Below, piece by piece: positions 17,938-28,593 of a stretch of 64,000 nt of DNA (position 1 is the first letter of the stretch; every line of letters begins with the position of its first letter). The notes under the pieces were generated by a model. It saw only the letters and a list, made by a program, of their open reading frames with translations. It did no database searches and had not been told where the DNA came from. Both the position numbers and the translations under genes were made by a program. Source of the stretch: Paraburkholderia sartisoli (GTDB lineage: Bacteria; Pseudomonadota; Gammaproteobacteria; Burkholderiales; Burkholderiaceae); NCBI RefSeq assembly GCF_900107685.1, contig NZ_FNRQ01000001.1, positions 1,178,001 to 1,242,000 on the forward strand. The letters are read 5' to 3'.

Positions 17938-17966
17938 TTGAAATATAGCTGGTAATCGTCTACAAC
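17938..17966 (+). promoter_or_regulatory. Candidate promoter of the pyrimidine-catabolism operon
   Basis: A -35-like TTGAAA (17938-17943), 17-base spacer and -10-like TACAAC (17961-17966) point toward the operon at 18142. The -10 end touches the palindromic operator candidate that starts at 17966. The match is moderate and no other equally spaced pair was seen nearby. Confidence 0.4.
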
Positions 17967-17983
17967 CTGTCCAACTGGACAGG
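17966..17983. promoter_or_regulatory. Palindromic operator candidate for the TetR/RutR-like regulator
   Basis: CCTGTCCAACTGGACAGG is a perfect 8-base inverted repeat around a 2-base centre. The inner part TGTCCAnnTGGACA has the spacing of the E. coli RutR site TTGACCAnnTGGTCAA and differs at one base per inner half. It sits between the divergent regulator and operon, overlapping the candidate promoter's -10 end. Confidence 0.6.
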
Positions 17984-18141
17984 ATTGGACGAGCAGGGAA
18001 AACACGTAAACAGCGGCGCGCGGAAGATGCACCGCACACGGGCGCGATGCCCCGTGATGTCCCGTGATGTGCCGGCGATGCACCGCGTTTGCGTACGAAA
18101 CCGTGCTTTTGAATGACCAGATTCGCAGAGGAGACAGACTG

Positions 18142-19410
18142 ATGAACGCAGTGACGGAAACAGGGCTCGACGTGTCGATCAAGGTGAACGGTCAGCGTCT
18201 TTGGGACAGCCTCATGTCGATGGCGAAGATCGGCGCGACGCCTAAAGGCGGCGTCTGCCGTCTTGCGCTGACGGACCTCGACCGGGAAGGGCGCGACCTG
18301 ATCGTGAGCTGGGCAAAGGAGGCGGGTTGCACGGTGAGCGTCGACCAGATGGGCAACGTGTTCATGCGGCGCGCGGGACGCAACCCGTCGGCGCTGCCGG
18401 TGATGACGGGCTCGCACGCGGATTCGCAGCCGACGGGCGGCCGCTTCGACGGCATCTACGGTGTGCTCGGCGGCCTCGAAGTGATCCGCAGCCTGAACGA
18501 CCATGGCATCGAGACCGAGCATCCGGTCGAAGTCGTGATCTGGACCAACGAGGAAGGCTCGCGCTTCGCGCCGGCGATGGTGGCATCGGGTGTGTTCGCG
18601 GGCGTCTTCACGCTCGACTATGGGCTGTCGCGCAAGGACGTCGACGGCAAGACGATCGGCGAGGAACTCAGGCGCATCGGCTATGCGGGTGACGTGCCGT
18701 GCGGCGGCCGGCCGATTCACGCCGCGTTCGAACTGCACATCGAGCAGGGCCCGATACTCGAGGCGGAACACAAGACGATTGGCGTCGTGACCGACGCGCA
18801 GGGCCAGCGCTGGTACGAGATCGTGCTGACCGGGCAGGAGGCGCATGCGGGTCCGACGCCGATGCCGCGCCGGCGCGACGCGTTGCTGGGCGCCTCGCGC
18901 GTGGTGGACCTCGTGAACCGGGTCGGGCTGAACCATGCACCCTTCGGCTGCGCGACGGTCGGCATGATGCAGGTCTATCCGAACTCGCGCAACGTGATTC
19001 CCGGCCGCGTGTTTTTCACCGTCGATTTTCGTCATCCGGACGATGCCGTGCTTGCACGGATGGATGCGGAACTGCGTGAGGGCGTCGCGCGCATCGCGGG
19101 CGAAATCGGCCTTGAAACGCAGCTCGAACAGATTTTCTACTACAAGCCGGTCGCCTTCGACGCAGCCTGCGTGAAGTCGGTGCGCGCGGCGGCCGAACGC
19201 TTCGGCTATCCGCACCGCGACATCGTGTCGGGCGCGGGCCATGACGCGTGCTACCTGTCGCAGGTCGCGCCGACTTCGATGGTGTTCGTGCCGTGTGTCG
19301 ACGGCATCAGCCACAACGAGATCGAGGACGCGACGATCGAATGGATCGAAGCGGGTGCGAACGTGCTGCTGCACGCGATGCTCGAGCGCGCGTGCGAGCC
19401 TGCATCGTAG
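18142..19410 (+). CDS. N-carbamoyl-beta-alanine amidohydrolase (M20 carbamoylase family)
   Basis: This 422-residue zinc amidase of the hydantoinase/carbamoylase family carries the metal motifs GSHADSQPTGGRFDG (residues ~92-106), TNEEGSRF (~136-143), HIEQGP (~199-204) and SGAGHDA (~367-373). In this cluster it most likely hydrolyses N-carbamoyl-beta-alanine to beta-alanine, CO2 and ammonia, the last step of reductive uracil breakdown. An allantoate-type activity is the alternative within the family. The start at 18142 follows an AGAGGAGAC site; an in-frame ATG at 18064 lacks one. It is the first gene of the operon. Confidence 0.88.
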   Translation: MNAVTETGLDVSIKVNGQRLWDSLMSMAKIGATPKGGVCRLALTDLDREGRDLIVSWAKEAGCTVSVDQMGNVFMRRAGRNPSALPVMTGSHADSQPTGGRFDGIYGVLGGLEVIRSLNDHGIETEHPVEVVIWTNEEGSRFAPAMVASGVFAGVFTLDYGLSRKDVDGKTIGEELRRIGYAGDVPCGGRPIHAAFELHIEQGPILEAEHKTIGVVTDAQGQRWYEIVLTGQEAHAGPTPMPRRRDALLGASRVVDLVNRVGLNHAPFGCATVGMMQVYPNSRNVIPGRVFFTVDFRHPDDAVLARMDAELREGVARIAGEIGLETQLEQIFYYKPVAFDAACVKSVRAAAERFGYPHRDIVSGAGHDACYLSQVAPTSMVFVPCVDGISHNEIEDATIEWIEAGANVLLHAMLERACEPAS

Positions 19411-19465
19411 CTTCTTCTGGTCTTCATTGACAGACGCTCCTTGAAGGTTGTTTCCTGATTTCGAC

Positions 19466-19492
19466 GCTGGCTTCGCCAAAGGCGAAGCCAGC
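19466..19492 (+). repeat. 12-base hairpin between amidohydrolase and preT genes
   Basis: A perfect inverted repeat, GCTGGCTTCGCC/GGCGAAGCCAGC (19466-19477 and 19481-19492) with loop AAA, lies in the intercistronic gap. No T-run follows. It may partly terminate transcription or set an mRNA processing point within the operon. Confidence 0.55.
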
Positions 19493-19527
19493 GGGTTCGT
19501 GTTGTTTCTCTTGCTGAAGGAACGCGC

Positions 19528-20889
19528 ATGGCTACGAAGGAAACCGGCGATATCGCCGCAGGCCGACTACAGGCCGACCAGCTCGCGTGTCAGTTCACCG
19601 ACGTCGCTCCGTTGCTTGAACCCGCCGCCGCGGCGATCGCCGCGAGCCGCTGCCACTACTGCTACGACGCGCCGTGCGTGAACGCGTGTCCGACGCAAAT
19701 CGATATTCCCGGCTTTATCCGCAAGATCGGCAACGGCAACCTTAAAGGTGCCGCGGTCGACATTCTTTCCGCGAATCCTCTAGGCGGCATGTGCGCGCGC
19801 GTGTGCCCGACGGAAATCCTGTGTGAAGGCGCATGCGTGCGCAACCATCAGGATGAACAGCCCGTCGCGATCGGCGCGTTGCAACGCCATGCAACCGACT
19901 GGGCGATGGCGCGCGATCTCAAGCTGTTCACCCGCGCGGCGGAAACCGGCCGGCATGTGGCGGTCGTCGGCGCGGGCCCGGCGGGTCTCGCGTGTGCGCA
20001 CCGGCTCGCGCTCGACGGTCATCGCGTGACACTGTTCGACACGCATCCCAGGGCGGGCGGTCTGAACGAATACGGGATTGCCGCGTACAAAACCGTCGAT
20101 GAATTCGCGCAACGTGAGGTCGACTCGCTGCTGTCGGTGGGCGGCATCGAACTGAAGACGGGTGTCGCGCTGGGCCGCGACGTGACGCTCGATGCGCTTC
20201 GCCAGCAGCACGACGCCGTGTTTCTCGCGGTGGGTCTCGCGGGCGTGAAGGCGTTGCGAATCGAAGGCGAGGCGCTCGGCGGCGTGGAAAACGCGGTCGA
20301 TTTCATCGCGCGCCTGCGTCAGGCGGACGATCTGTCGACGCTGCCGGTAGGGCGTCGCGTGGTCGTGATCGGCGGTGGCAACACGGCGATCGACGCCGCG
20401 GTGCAAAGCCGCAAGCTCGGCGCCGAAAGCGTTTCGATGGTGTACCGGCGCGGCGTCGAGGCGATGGGCGCGACGTGGGCCGAACAGGAATTCGCGCAGA
20501 CGCAGGGCGTCTCGATCGTGCTGTACGCGCAACCGGTCCGGTTGCTGGGTGACGGCAAAACGGTGACGGGCGTCGAATTCGAACGCACGCATGAAGAGGG
20601 TGGACGTCTCGCGGGCACCGGCGAGCGCTTCACGATTGCCGCCGACGTCGTACTGAAGGCCATCGGCCAGACGCTCGTCGCGACAGGGCTCGACGCCGAC
20701 ATCCTGACGACGGACGGCACGCGCATCGCCGTCGATGACGAACGGCGTACGTCGCTCGACAACGTCTGGGCCGGCGGTGACTGTGCGGCCACCGGTCTCG
20801 ATCTGACCGTGCAGGCCGTGCAGGACGGCAAGCTCGCGGCGGCCTCGATCAGCCGCGTGTTCGCCCGCACCGCGAAGCGCGCGGCGTAA
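19528..20889 (+). CDS. preT: Dihydropyrimidine dehydrogenase, NADH/flavin subunit PreT
   Basis: This 453-residue oxidoreductase has an N-terminal Fe-S domain with CHYCYDAPCVNACP and CARVCPTEILCEGAC (residues ~38-105). A FAD Rossmann motif follows (VAVVGAGPAGLACAHRLA, ~145), then an NAD(P) motif (VVIGGGNTAIDAA, ~280). It feeds electrons to PreA for reduction of uracil or thymine to the dihydro form. Length and domain order match E. coli PreT. A GAAGGAACGCGC site precedes the ATG. preA follows 94 bases downstream. Confidence 0.92.
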   Translation: MATKETGDIAAGRLQADQLACQFTDVAPLLEPAAAAIAASRCHYCYDAPCVNACPTQIDIPGFIRKIGNGNLKGAAVDILSANPLGGMCARVCPTEILCEGACVRNHQDEQPVAIGALQRHATDWAMARDLKLFTRAAETGRHVAVVGAGPAGLACAHRLALDGHRVTLFDTHPRAGGLNEYGIAAYKTVDEFAQREVDSLLSVGGIELKTGVALGRDVTLDALRQQHDAVFLAVGLAGVKALRIEGEALGGVENAVDFIARLRQADDLSTLPVGRRVVVIGGGNTAIDAAVQSRKLGAESVSMVYRRGVEAMGATWAEQEFAQTQGVSIVLYAQPVRLLGDGKTVTGVEFERTHEEGGRLAGTGERFTIAADVVLKAIGQTLVATGLDADILTTDGTRIAVDDERRTSLDNVWAGGDCAATGLDLTVQAVQDGKLAAASISRVFARTAKRAA

Positions 20890-20983
20890 CGGACATAACG
20901 GACGTAGCAGCACGTTGTACGGAAAGCGCGGGCCTCGACGCCACGCGCAGCGATAAAAAACGAATCACCCCACGGAGCCAGAC

Positions 20984-22297
20984 ATGGCCGATCTTCGTTG
21001 CACCATCGCCGGCATCACGTCGCCGAATCCTTTCTGGCTGGCCTCCGCGCCGCCCACCGACAAGGCTTATAACGTCAATCGCGCATTCGAGGCGGGCTGG
21101 GGCGGCGTCGTATGGAAGACGCTTGGCCTCGACCCGCACGTCGTCAACGTGAGCTCGCGCTATGGCGCGGTGCAGTGGAACGGCCAGCGCATCGCGGGCC
21201 TGAACAACATCGAACTGATCACCGACCGTCCGCTCGACGAGAATCTGCGCGAGATCGCGCAGGTCAAGCGCGACTGGCCCGACCGCGCGATGATCGTCTC
21301 GCTGATGGTGCCGTGCAACGAGCGCGACTGGAAATGGATCCTGCCGCTCGTCGAGGATACCGGCGCCGATGCGGTCGAACTGAACTTCGGCTGCCCGCAC
21401 GGCATGAGCGAGCGCGGCATGGGCGCGGCGGTCGGGCAGGTGCCCGAATACATCGAGATGGTCACGCGCTGGGTGAAGGAAGGCTCGCGCCTGCCGTGCC
21501 TCGTGAAGCTCACGCCGAACATCACCGACATCCGCCTCGGTTCGCGCGCCGCATACAAGGGCGGCGCCGATGGCGTGTCGCTCATCAACACGATCAACTC
21601 GATCGTCGCCGTCGATCTCGACGCGATGGCGCCCATGCCGACCGTCGACGGCAAAGGTACGCACGGCGGCTACTGCGGTCCGGCGGTCAAGCCGATCGCG
21701 CTGAACATGGTCGCTGAAATCGCGCGCGACGCGGAAACGCCGGGCCTGCCGATTTCGGGCATCGGCGGCATCACGACATGGCGCGACGCGGCCGAGTTCA
21801 TGGTGCTGGGCGCGGGCAGCGTGCAGGTATGCACCGCCGCGATGCACTACGGTTTCCGGATCGTCTCCGACATGGCGGACGGGCTCTCGAACTGGATGGA
21901 CGAAAAAGGCTACGCGACGCTCGACGAGATTCGCGGACGCGCCGTGCCGAACGTCACCGACTGGAAATTCCTGAACCTGAGCTACGACATCAAGGCGCGC
22001 ATCGACCAGGACAAGTGCATCCAGTGCGGCCTGTGCCACATCGCGTGCGAAGACACCGCGCACCAGGCCATCCTGCGCGAGAAAGACGGCGTGCGTCATT
22101 TCGAAGTGGTCGATTCGCAATGCGTCGGGTGCAATCTTTGCATGCATGTGTGCCCGGTCGACCAGTGCATCACGATGGAGCGCGTCGACGCGGGTGCGTA
22201 TTCGAACTGGACGACGCATCCGAACAATCCTGCCGCGGTGAACGCCAGCGCCGCGACGCAGGAATCCGAAGCACCAGCATCCGCACATGCGGTCTGA
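20984..22297 (+). CDS. preA: NAD-dependent dihydropyrimidine dehydrogenase subunit PreA
   Basis: This 437-residue protein has an FMN-binding TIM barrel (about residues 1-310) like dihydroorotate dehydrogenase. The loop LNFGCPHGMSERGMG carries the catalytic cysteine. A C-terminal 2x[4Fe-4S] ferredoxin domain follows (CIQCGLCHIAC near 345, CVGCNLCMHVCPVDQC near 380). With PreT it reduces uracil and thymine to dihydropyrimidines, the first committed step of this pathway. A CACGGAG site lies upstream of the ATG. Confidence 0.94.
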   Translation: MADLRCTIAGITSPNPFWLASAPPTDKAYNVNRAFEAGWGGVVWKTLGLDPHVVNVSSRYGAVQWNGQRIAGLNNIELITDRPLDENLREIAQVKRDWPDRAMIVSLMVPCNERDWKWILPLVEDTGADAVELNFGCPHGMSERGMGAAVGQVPEYIEMVTRWVKEGSRLPCLVKLTPNITDIRLGSRAAYKGGADGVSLINTINSIVAVDLDAMAPMPTVDGKGTHGGYCGPAVKPIALNMVAEIARDAETPGLPISGIGGITTWRDAAEFMVLGAGSVQVCTAAMHYGFRIVSDMADGLSNWMDEKGYATLDEIRGRAVPNVTDWKFLNLSYDIKARIDQDKCIQCGLCHIACEDTAHQAILREKDGVRHFEVVDSQCVGCNLCMHVCPVDQCITMERVDAGAYSNWTTHPNNPAAVNASAATQESEAPASAHAV

Positions 22298-22370
22298 TGA
22301 TTGACATGAGCGCTGGACGCATCGCACCGCATGACGATGCGCCAGCTTTTCGACAATGGGAGCGTGCTTG

Positions 22371-23882
22371 ATGAACCAGTCCGTGGGAACCAGCGATTCG
22401 CTACTGCAACCGTCGGCGCGCAACAGCGCGCTCTATAACGACGATCTCGCGCCGACCGGCAAATCGCAGCGCACGTGGAAGTGGTATCACTTCGCGGCGC
22501 TGTGGGTCGGCATGGTGATGAACATCGCGTCGTACATGCTCGCGGCCGGCTTGACGGAGCAGGGCATGTCGCCCTGGCAGGCCGTCTCGACGGTGCTGCT
22601 CGGCAACCTGATCGTGCTGGTGCCGATGCTGCTGATCGGTCACGCCGGCGCGAAGCACGGCATTCCGTATGCGGTGCTGGTGCGCTCGTCGTTCGGCACG
22701 CAGGGCGCGAAACTCCCGGCGCTCCTGCGCGCGATCGTCGCGTGCGGCTGGTATGGCATCCAGACGTGGCTCGGCGGCAGCGCGATCTACGTGCTGCTCA
22801 ACATTCTCACCGGCAATGCGCTGCACGGCACGCCGCTTCCGTTCCTCGACATTTCGATCGGCCAGGCGGCGTGCTTTCTCGCGTTCTGGGCGTTGCAGAT
22901 CTACTTCATCGTCAACGGCACCGATTCGATCCGCTGGCTGGAAAGCTGGTCGGCGCCGATCAAGGTGGTGATGTGCATTGCGCTGGTGTGGTGGGCGACG
23001 TCGAAAGCGGGCGGAGTGGGGTCGATGCTCTCGACGCCTTCGCAGTTCGTCGCCGGCGGCAAGAAGGAAGGCCTCTTCTGGGTCACGTTCTGGCCGGGCC
23101 TCACGGCGATGGTCGGTTTCTGGGCCACGCTCGCGCTGAATATCCCCGACTTCACGCGCTTTGCAAGGACGCAGCGCGACCAGATGGTCGGCCAGGCGAT
23201 CGGCCTGCCGGTGCCGATGGCGCTGCTGTCGGTGATCTCGGTGGTGGTCACCTCGGCCACCGTCGTGATCTATGGCAAGGCGATCTGGGACCCGATCGAC
23301 CTGACGAGCCGCATGACGGGCGTCGGCGTCGGCATCGCGCTCATCATCCTGACGCTCGACACGATGTGCTGCAACCTCGCGGCGAATCTCGTCGGCCCGG
23401 CCTACGATTTTTCGAGCCTCTGGCCGAAGGGCATTTCGTACAAGGCGGGCGGCATGATTACCGCGACGATCGCCATCGTGATGATGCCATGGAAGATTCT
23501 CGCCACCACGCAGGGCTACATCTTCACGTGGCTCGTCGGCTATTCGGCGCTGCTCGGGCCGGTGGCCGGCATCATGATGGTCGACTATTTCCTGATTCGC
23601 GGCACGCGTCTCGACCATCATGAACTGTTCGACGAAAACGGCGAATACGCGTACACCGGTGGCTGGAACATCAAGGCGGTGGTCGCGCTGGTGATCGGCG
23701 TGCTGCCGAATCTGCCGGGCTTTCTGCACACGGCGTTTCCCGCGGCTTTTCCGAACGTGCCGGAGATGTTCAACACGCTCTATACGTATGCGTGGTTCGT
23801 GGGTCTCGCGCTCGCGGCCATCGTCTACGGCGTGTGGATGAAACTCGGCAAGCGCGCAAGCCCGCGTATCGCACGCGCGTGA
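22371..23882 (+). CDS. NCS1 family nucleobase/hydantoin:cation symporter
   Basis: This 503-residue membrane protein has about 12 hydrophobic helices and NCS1 features (WVGMVMNIASYMLAAGL early, VACGWYGIQTWLGG, and LNIPDFTRFARTQRDQ mid-protein). Relatives carry uracil, allantoin or hydantoins; in this operon a pyrimidine such as uracil is the probable substrate. The start at 22371 follows GGGAG by about 8 bases; an in-frame ATG at 22356 is less likely. It sits between preA and the dihydropyrimidinase. Confidence 0.9.
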   Translation: MNQSVGTSDSLLQPSARNSALYNDDLAPTGKSQRTWKWYHFAALWVGMVMNIASYMLAAGLTEQGMSPWQAVSTVLLGNLIVLVPMLLIGHAGAKHGIPYAVLVRSSFGTQGAKLPALLRAIVACGWYGIQTWLGGSAIYVLLNILTGNALHGTPLPFLDISIGQAACFLAFWALQIYFIVNGTDSIRWLESWSAPIKVVMCIALVWWATSKAGGVGSMLSTPSQFVAGGKKEGLFWVTFWPGLTAMVGFWATLALNIPDFTRFARTQRDQMVGQAIGLPVPMALLSVISVVVTSATVVIYGKAIWDPIDLTSRMTGVGVGIALIILTLDTMCCNLAANLVGPAYDFSSLWPKGISYKAGGMITATIAIVMMPWKILATTQGYIFTWLVGYSALLGPVAGIMMVDYFLIRGTRLDHHELFDENGEYAYTGGWNIKAVVALVIGVLPNLPGFLHTAFPAAFPNVPEMFNTLYTYAWFVGLALAAIVYGVWMKLGKRASPRIARA

Positions 23883-23909
23883 GCGGGCAGTGACGTGAAT
23901 GGAGATTGA

Positions 23910-25385
<1,476 letters not shown>

Positions 25386-25407
25386 GCGTGCACGATGCGC
25401 GGCCGTG

Positions 25408-25443
25408 AAAACCGGATGTCCATTCAAGGCATCCGGTTTTTTT
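25408..25443. terminator. Bidirectional terminator between hydA and the GAF gene
   Basis: Perfect 11-base arms AAAACCGGATG/CATCCGGTTTT (25408-25418 and 25430-25440) are followed by more T residues on the plus strand, with matching A residues on the left for minus-strand use. It lies between two convergent genes and can serve both. Confidence 0.85.
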
Positions 25444-25462
25444 CATGTGCGTGGAAGACCTG

Positions 25463-25969
25463 TTACAGCACCGCGCCTTCTGGCGCGAGCGTCCTGATCA
25501 GCAGGGCGGCGATCGCCTCGATGCCGTCGCGGTCTTCTACGGTGAAACGGCCGGGTAGCGGGCTGTCGATATCGAGCACGCCAAGCACCGCGCCATCGGG
25601 CATGACGAGCGGCACGACCAGTTCCGAGCGCGATGCCGAATCGCACGCAATGTGGCCTGGAAACGCCTGAACGTCCGGTACGAGCTGGGTCTCGCGGGTT
25701 TGCGCGGCGGTGCCGCACACGCCGTGACCCATCGCGATGCGCACGCAGGCGGGCTTGCCCTGAAACGGCCCGACAACCAGTTCGCCCTCGACGAGAAAAT
25801 AGAAGCCCGCCCAGTTCACGTCCGGCATCGCGTTGAAGAGCAGCGCGGAAAGATTCGCGGCATTGGCGACGAGATTCGTTTCGCCGGCAAGGAGCCCGCG
25901 CGCCTGCGCGGCCAGTTCGACGTAGAACTCGCGCCTGGGCAACGCGGCGGAGACGGTTCCCTGAAACAT
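25463..25969 (-). CDS. msrC: Free methionine-(R)-sulfoxide reductase (GAF domain)
   Basis: This 168-residue single GAF-domain protein is of fRMsr (E. coli MsrC/YebR, yeast YKG9) type. It has the tryptophan-rich opening MPDVNWAGFYFLVEG and the three conserved cysteines in GKPACVRI, HGVCGTAA and HIACDSASRSE. These reduce free methionine-R-sulfoxide via disulfide exchange and thioredoxin. The start at 25969 (MFQGTVSAALPRREF) gives the family's usual length; longer in-frame starts add atypical sequence. It is convergent with hydA and divergent from the LysR gene. Confidence 0.87.
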   Translation of the reverse strand: MFQGTVSAALPRREFYVELAAQARGLLAGETNLVANAANLSALLFNAMPDVNWAGFYFLVEGELVVGPFQGKPACVRIAMGHGVCGTAAQTRETQLVPDVQAFPGHIACDSASRSELVVPLVMPDGAVLGVLDIDSPLPGRFTVEDRDGIEAIAALLIRTLAPEGAVL

Positions 25970-26264
25970 GATCGTGTGTCCTGCGTGGTGGGTGCATGAA
26001 AGGCGCCGGTGGCGGGCGCGAGGCCGCATTGGCGCGACCGGGTCCGTGATTTTCCCACCTTTGGCGCGATCCTGCCGCGCACGGCGACAGGGCTGCGCGT
26101 CGCACGGTTTTCGCGCCTGTAAGCATTCCGGGCGGCCCGCCACGCGTTTGTCCATCAACGCATACAATGTTCCGGCACGCCTTCACGCATTGGGGCGTCG
26201 TGACGTTTCGCGCGTTCCGGCTGCAGCGCGATCAACCGCACGTGCGACGCTCAAAAGGACGTTC

Positions 26265-27242
26265 ATGGATCACCTCGAATCGCTGCGTGTCTTTTGCACC
26301 GTGGTCGAAGTCCGCAGTTTTACGCGTGCGGCGCAGGTTCACGGCCTGTCGACGCCGGCGGTTTCCCGCTCGGTGAGCGAACTCGAAACGCGCCTCGGCG
26401 TTCGCCTCTTTCATCGCTCGACGCGTCATATCTCCACAACCGAAGTCGCCGAACAGTTTTTCAAGGGCTGTTCGCGGCTCCTCGCGGAACTCGACGTGCT
26501 GGAGGCAGAGGCACGCCACGGCGTCAGCGAGCCGACGGGCGTGCTGAGAGTCGTGGCACACACGACGGTCACGGTGAATCTGCTGGTGCCGCTGATAGCC
26601 GGATTCAAGAAGGAATATCCGACGGTGCATCTCGATCTCACGCTAAGCGAGCGGCCCGTCGATCTGATCGAGGAAGGCTACGATCTCGGCATCCTGCTGC
26701 CGTTCATGCTGACGAGCGACCAGATGATCACGCGCCCGCTGACACGCATCGCGATCGTCGTGGTGACCTCACCCGAATATCTGACGACGCACCCGCGTCC
26801 CGATACCCCGGGCGATCTCGCGCGACACGGGTTCGTCGCGCTGTCGCCGTCGATTCAGGGTTTGCCGCTGCGCTTTCGGCGCGGCGGTGAGGAGACGTCG
26901 GTCGACCTGAACGTCGAGATATCGACGAACAATGCGACGCTGCGCAAGGAGATGGTGCTGAACGGCTTTGGGCTCGGCGCGTTGCCGCGCTCGCTGATCG
27001 AAAACGAACTGCGCGATGGCCGGCTCGTGCTGCTGCTGGAGAACTACGAACTGGTCGACAGCGACATCGAGTTGCGGCTCGCGTACAGCAACCGGAAGTT
27101 CATGCCGGCCAAGGTGCGCGCGTTCGTCGATTACGCGGCGGCGTTTTACGATGGTGCGGCGGGTGCCGCTGGTGCATCGGTTGCGCCCGAGGCGCCCGCC
27201 GCGTCCGCTGAAGACGCATCGCGCAGCGTGCCCGTGCGCTAG
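26265..27242 (+). CDS. LysR family transcriptional regulator
   Basis: This 325-residue regulator has an N-terminal winged helix (residues 1-60, MDHLESLRVFCTVVEVRSFTR without gaps to LFHRSTRHI). A substrate-binding effector domain follows from about residue 90, like the CrgA/DmlR subgroup of LysR proteins. The last ~25 residues are an alanine/proline-rich tail. The start has AAAAGGACG before it. LysR proteins usually control a divergent gene, here the methionine sulfoxide reductase 296 bases away, but no inducer or target can be read from sequence. Confidence 0.88.
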   Translation: MDHLESLRVFCTVVEVRSFTRAAQVHGLSTPAVSRSVSELETRLGVRLFHRSTRHISTTEVAEQFFKGCSRLLAELDVLEAEARHGVSEPTGVLRVVAHTTVTVNLLVPLIAGFKKEYPTVHLDLTLSERPVDLIEEGYDLGILLPFMLTSDQMITRPLTRIAIVVVTSPEYLTTHPRPDTPGDLARHGFVALSPSIQGLPLRFRRGGEETSVDLNVEISTNNATLRKEMVLNGFGLGALPRSLIENELRDGRLVLLLENYELVDSDIELRLAYSNRKFMPAKVRAFVDYAAAFYDGAAGAAGASVAPEAPAASAEDASRSVPVR

Positions 27243-27673
27243 CCGTCCGGCAGCAGATCGCGAACGGCCGCGTGGGCGTTGCCCGCCAGCGTGGTGCTCA
27301 TGCGCCACTCGCGTGTGCGCGAGCCGTGCATCCGCTTCCGGCCGCCGGTGTGCAATATGCAAACCCTTGCCGGCCTGACGGCTCGACGTGACGGGCAGAG
27401 ACAGCGGTTCCGCCGTGAGCCGTTCGAGATTCAGCCGCTTCCGCGAACGATCCAAAGCTGCAGTAGTATTCTGCCGGCCGTGTGCTTCGGGGCGGGCGAG
27501 CAGTGCTTCGACCGGTATTCCGGAGTGAATTATCAGGACACTTCGGGTTTTCACTATTCGTGTTTCGTCATACGTTCCACTGCCAAAAAGACAAGACACT
27601 GGCACAATCTGCGGCTTCAAGGCGCCATGATCTCTTTATAACCAGAAGAAATATTGTTTGTCTTCGAAATGCT
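27243..27673. other. Intergenic region without a recognisable gene
   Basis: About 430 bases between the LysR gene and the ABC transporter promoter. Frames on both strands lack host codon bias or known motifs. The right part (27600-27780) turns AT-rich, consistent with a promoter region. Confidence 0.5.
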
Positions 27674-27702
27674 TTGTGGAAATAAAACCCGTTTGCTACA
27701 GT
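27674..27702 (+). promoter_or_regulatory. Candidate promoter of the amino-acid ABC operon
   Basis: TTGTGG (27674-27679), a 17-base spacer, and TACAGT (27697-27702) lie about 83 bases before the binding-protein start in an AT-rich stretch. The -10 matches four of six consensus bases. Confidence 0.4.
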
Positions 27703-27784
27703 CCGCTGCGCGCTTCGGACCGGTAGCATGGCGAACACGCAACGCACACGCATGCCGGACAAACAACACCAAGAGGACTATGTG

Positions 27785-28561
27785 ATGAAATCGATTCGCT
27801 CCATTCTGTTGATCGGCCTGTTGCAGGTCGCCGCCGCGACGTCGGCGTTCGCTGCCGACGATCTCGCGCAGATCAAGTCGGCCGGCGTTTTCAAGATCGG
27901 CACGGAAGGCACGTACGCACCGTTCACGTTCCATGACGCGTCGAACCAGCTGACGGGCTTCGACGTCGAGATCGGCCGCGCGATCGCGCAGCGTCTCGGC
28001 GTGAAGGCGGAGTTCGTCGAGGGCAAGTGGGACGGCCTGATCGCCGGCCTCGACGCGAACCGTTACGATGCCGTCATCAACGAAGTGTCGATCACCGACG
28101 CGCGCAAGGCGAAGTACGATTTCTCGAGCCCGTACATCACGTCGCACGCGGCGCTGATCGTGCGCTCGGACAACACGACCATCAAGACGTTCGACGACCT
28201 GAAGGGCAAAAAGTCGGCGAACACGCTGACCAGCAACTTCGGCAAGATCGCGCTCGCGCATGGCGCGGACGTGGTCGCCGTGCAGGGTTTCAACGAATCG
28301 GTCGATCTGCTGACGTCGGGCCGCGTCGATGCGACGGTGAACGACTCGCTGTCGTACCTCGACTTCAAGAAGCACAAGCCGGATGCGAAGGTGAAGATCG
28401 CCGCGCTGGATAACGCCGACAGCGACCAGTCGGGCGTGTTGATCCGCAAGGGCAATCCGGAACTGCAGGCCGCGATCAACAAGGCGCTCGCCGACATGAA
28501 GGCCGACGGAACCTACGACAAGATCTCGATCAAGTACTTCGGCAAGGACGTCTCGAAGTAA
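27785..28561 (+). CDS. Polar amino-acid ABC transporter, substrate-binding protein
   Basis: This 258-residue periplasmic protein has a signal peptide (residues 1-23, ending SAFAADD) and a family-3 solute-binding fold (GTEGTYAPFTFHD, GFDVEIGRAIAQRLG, KWDGLIAGLDANRYDAVIN). The pattern is closest to cystine/polar amino-acid binding proteins of the FliY/TcyJ group. The start at 27785 follows AAGAGGA; an earlier in-frame ATG at 27728 would put 19 extra residues before the signal. Permease and ATPase genes follow directly. Confidence 0.88.
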   Translation: MKSIRSILLIGLLQVAAATSAFAADDLAQIKSAGVFKIGTEGTYAPFTFHDASNQLTGFDVEIGRAIAQRLGVKAEFVEGKWDGLIAGLDANRYDAVINEVSITDARKAKYDFSSPYITSHAALIVRSDNTTIKTFDDLKGKKSANTLTSNFGKIALAHGADVVAVQGFNESVDLLTSGRVDATVNDSLSYLDFKKHKPDAKVKIAALDNADSDQSGVLIRKGNPELQAAINKALADMKADGTYDKISIKYFGKDVSK

Positions 28562-28593
28562 TGTCCGGGAACCTTGGGAAGCGGGTCTGAATC

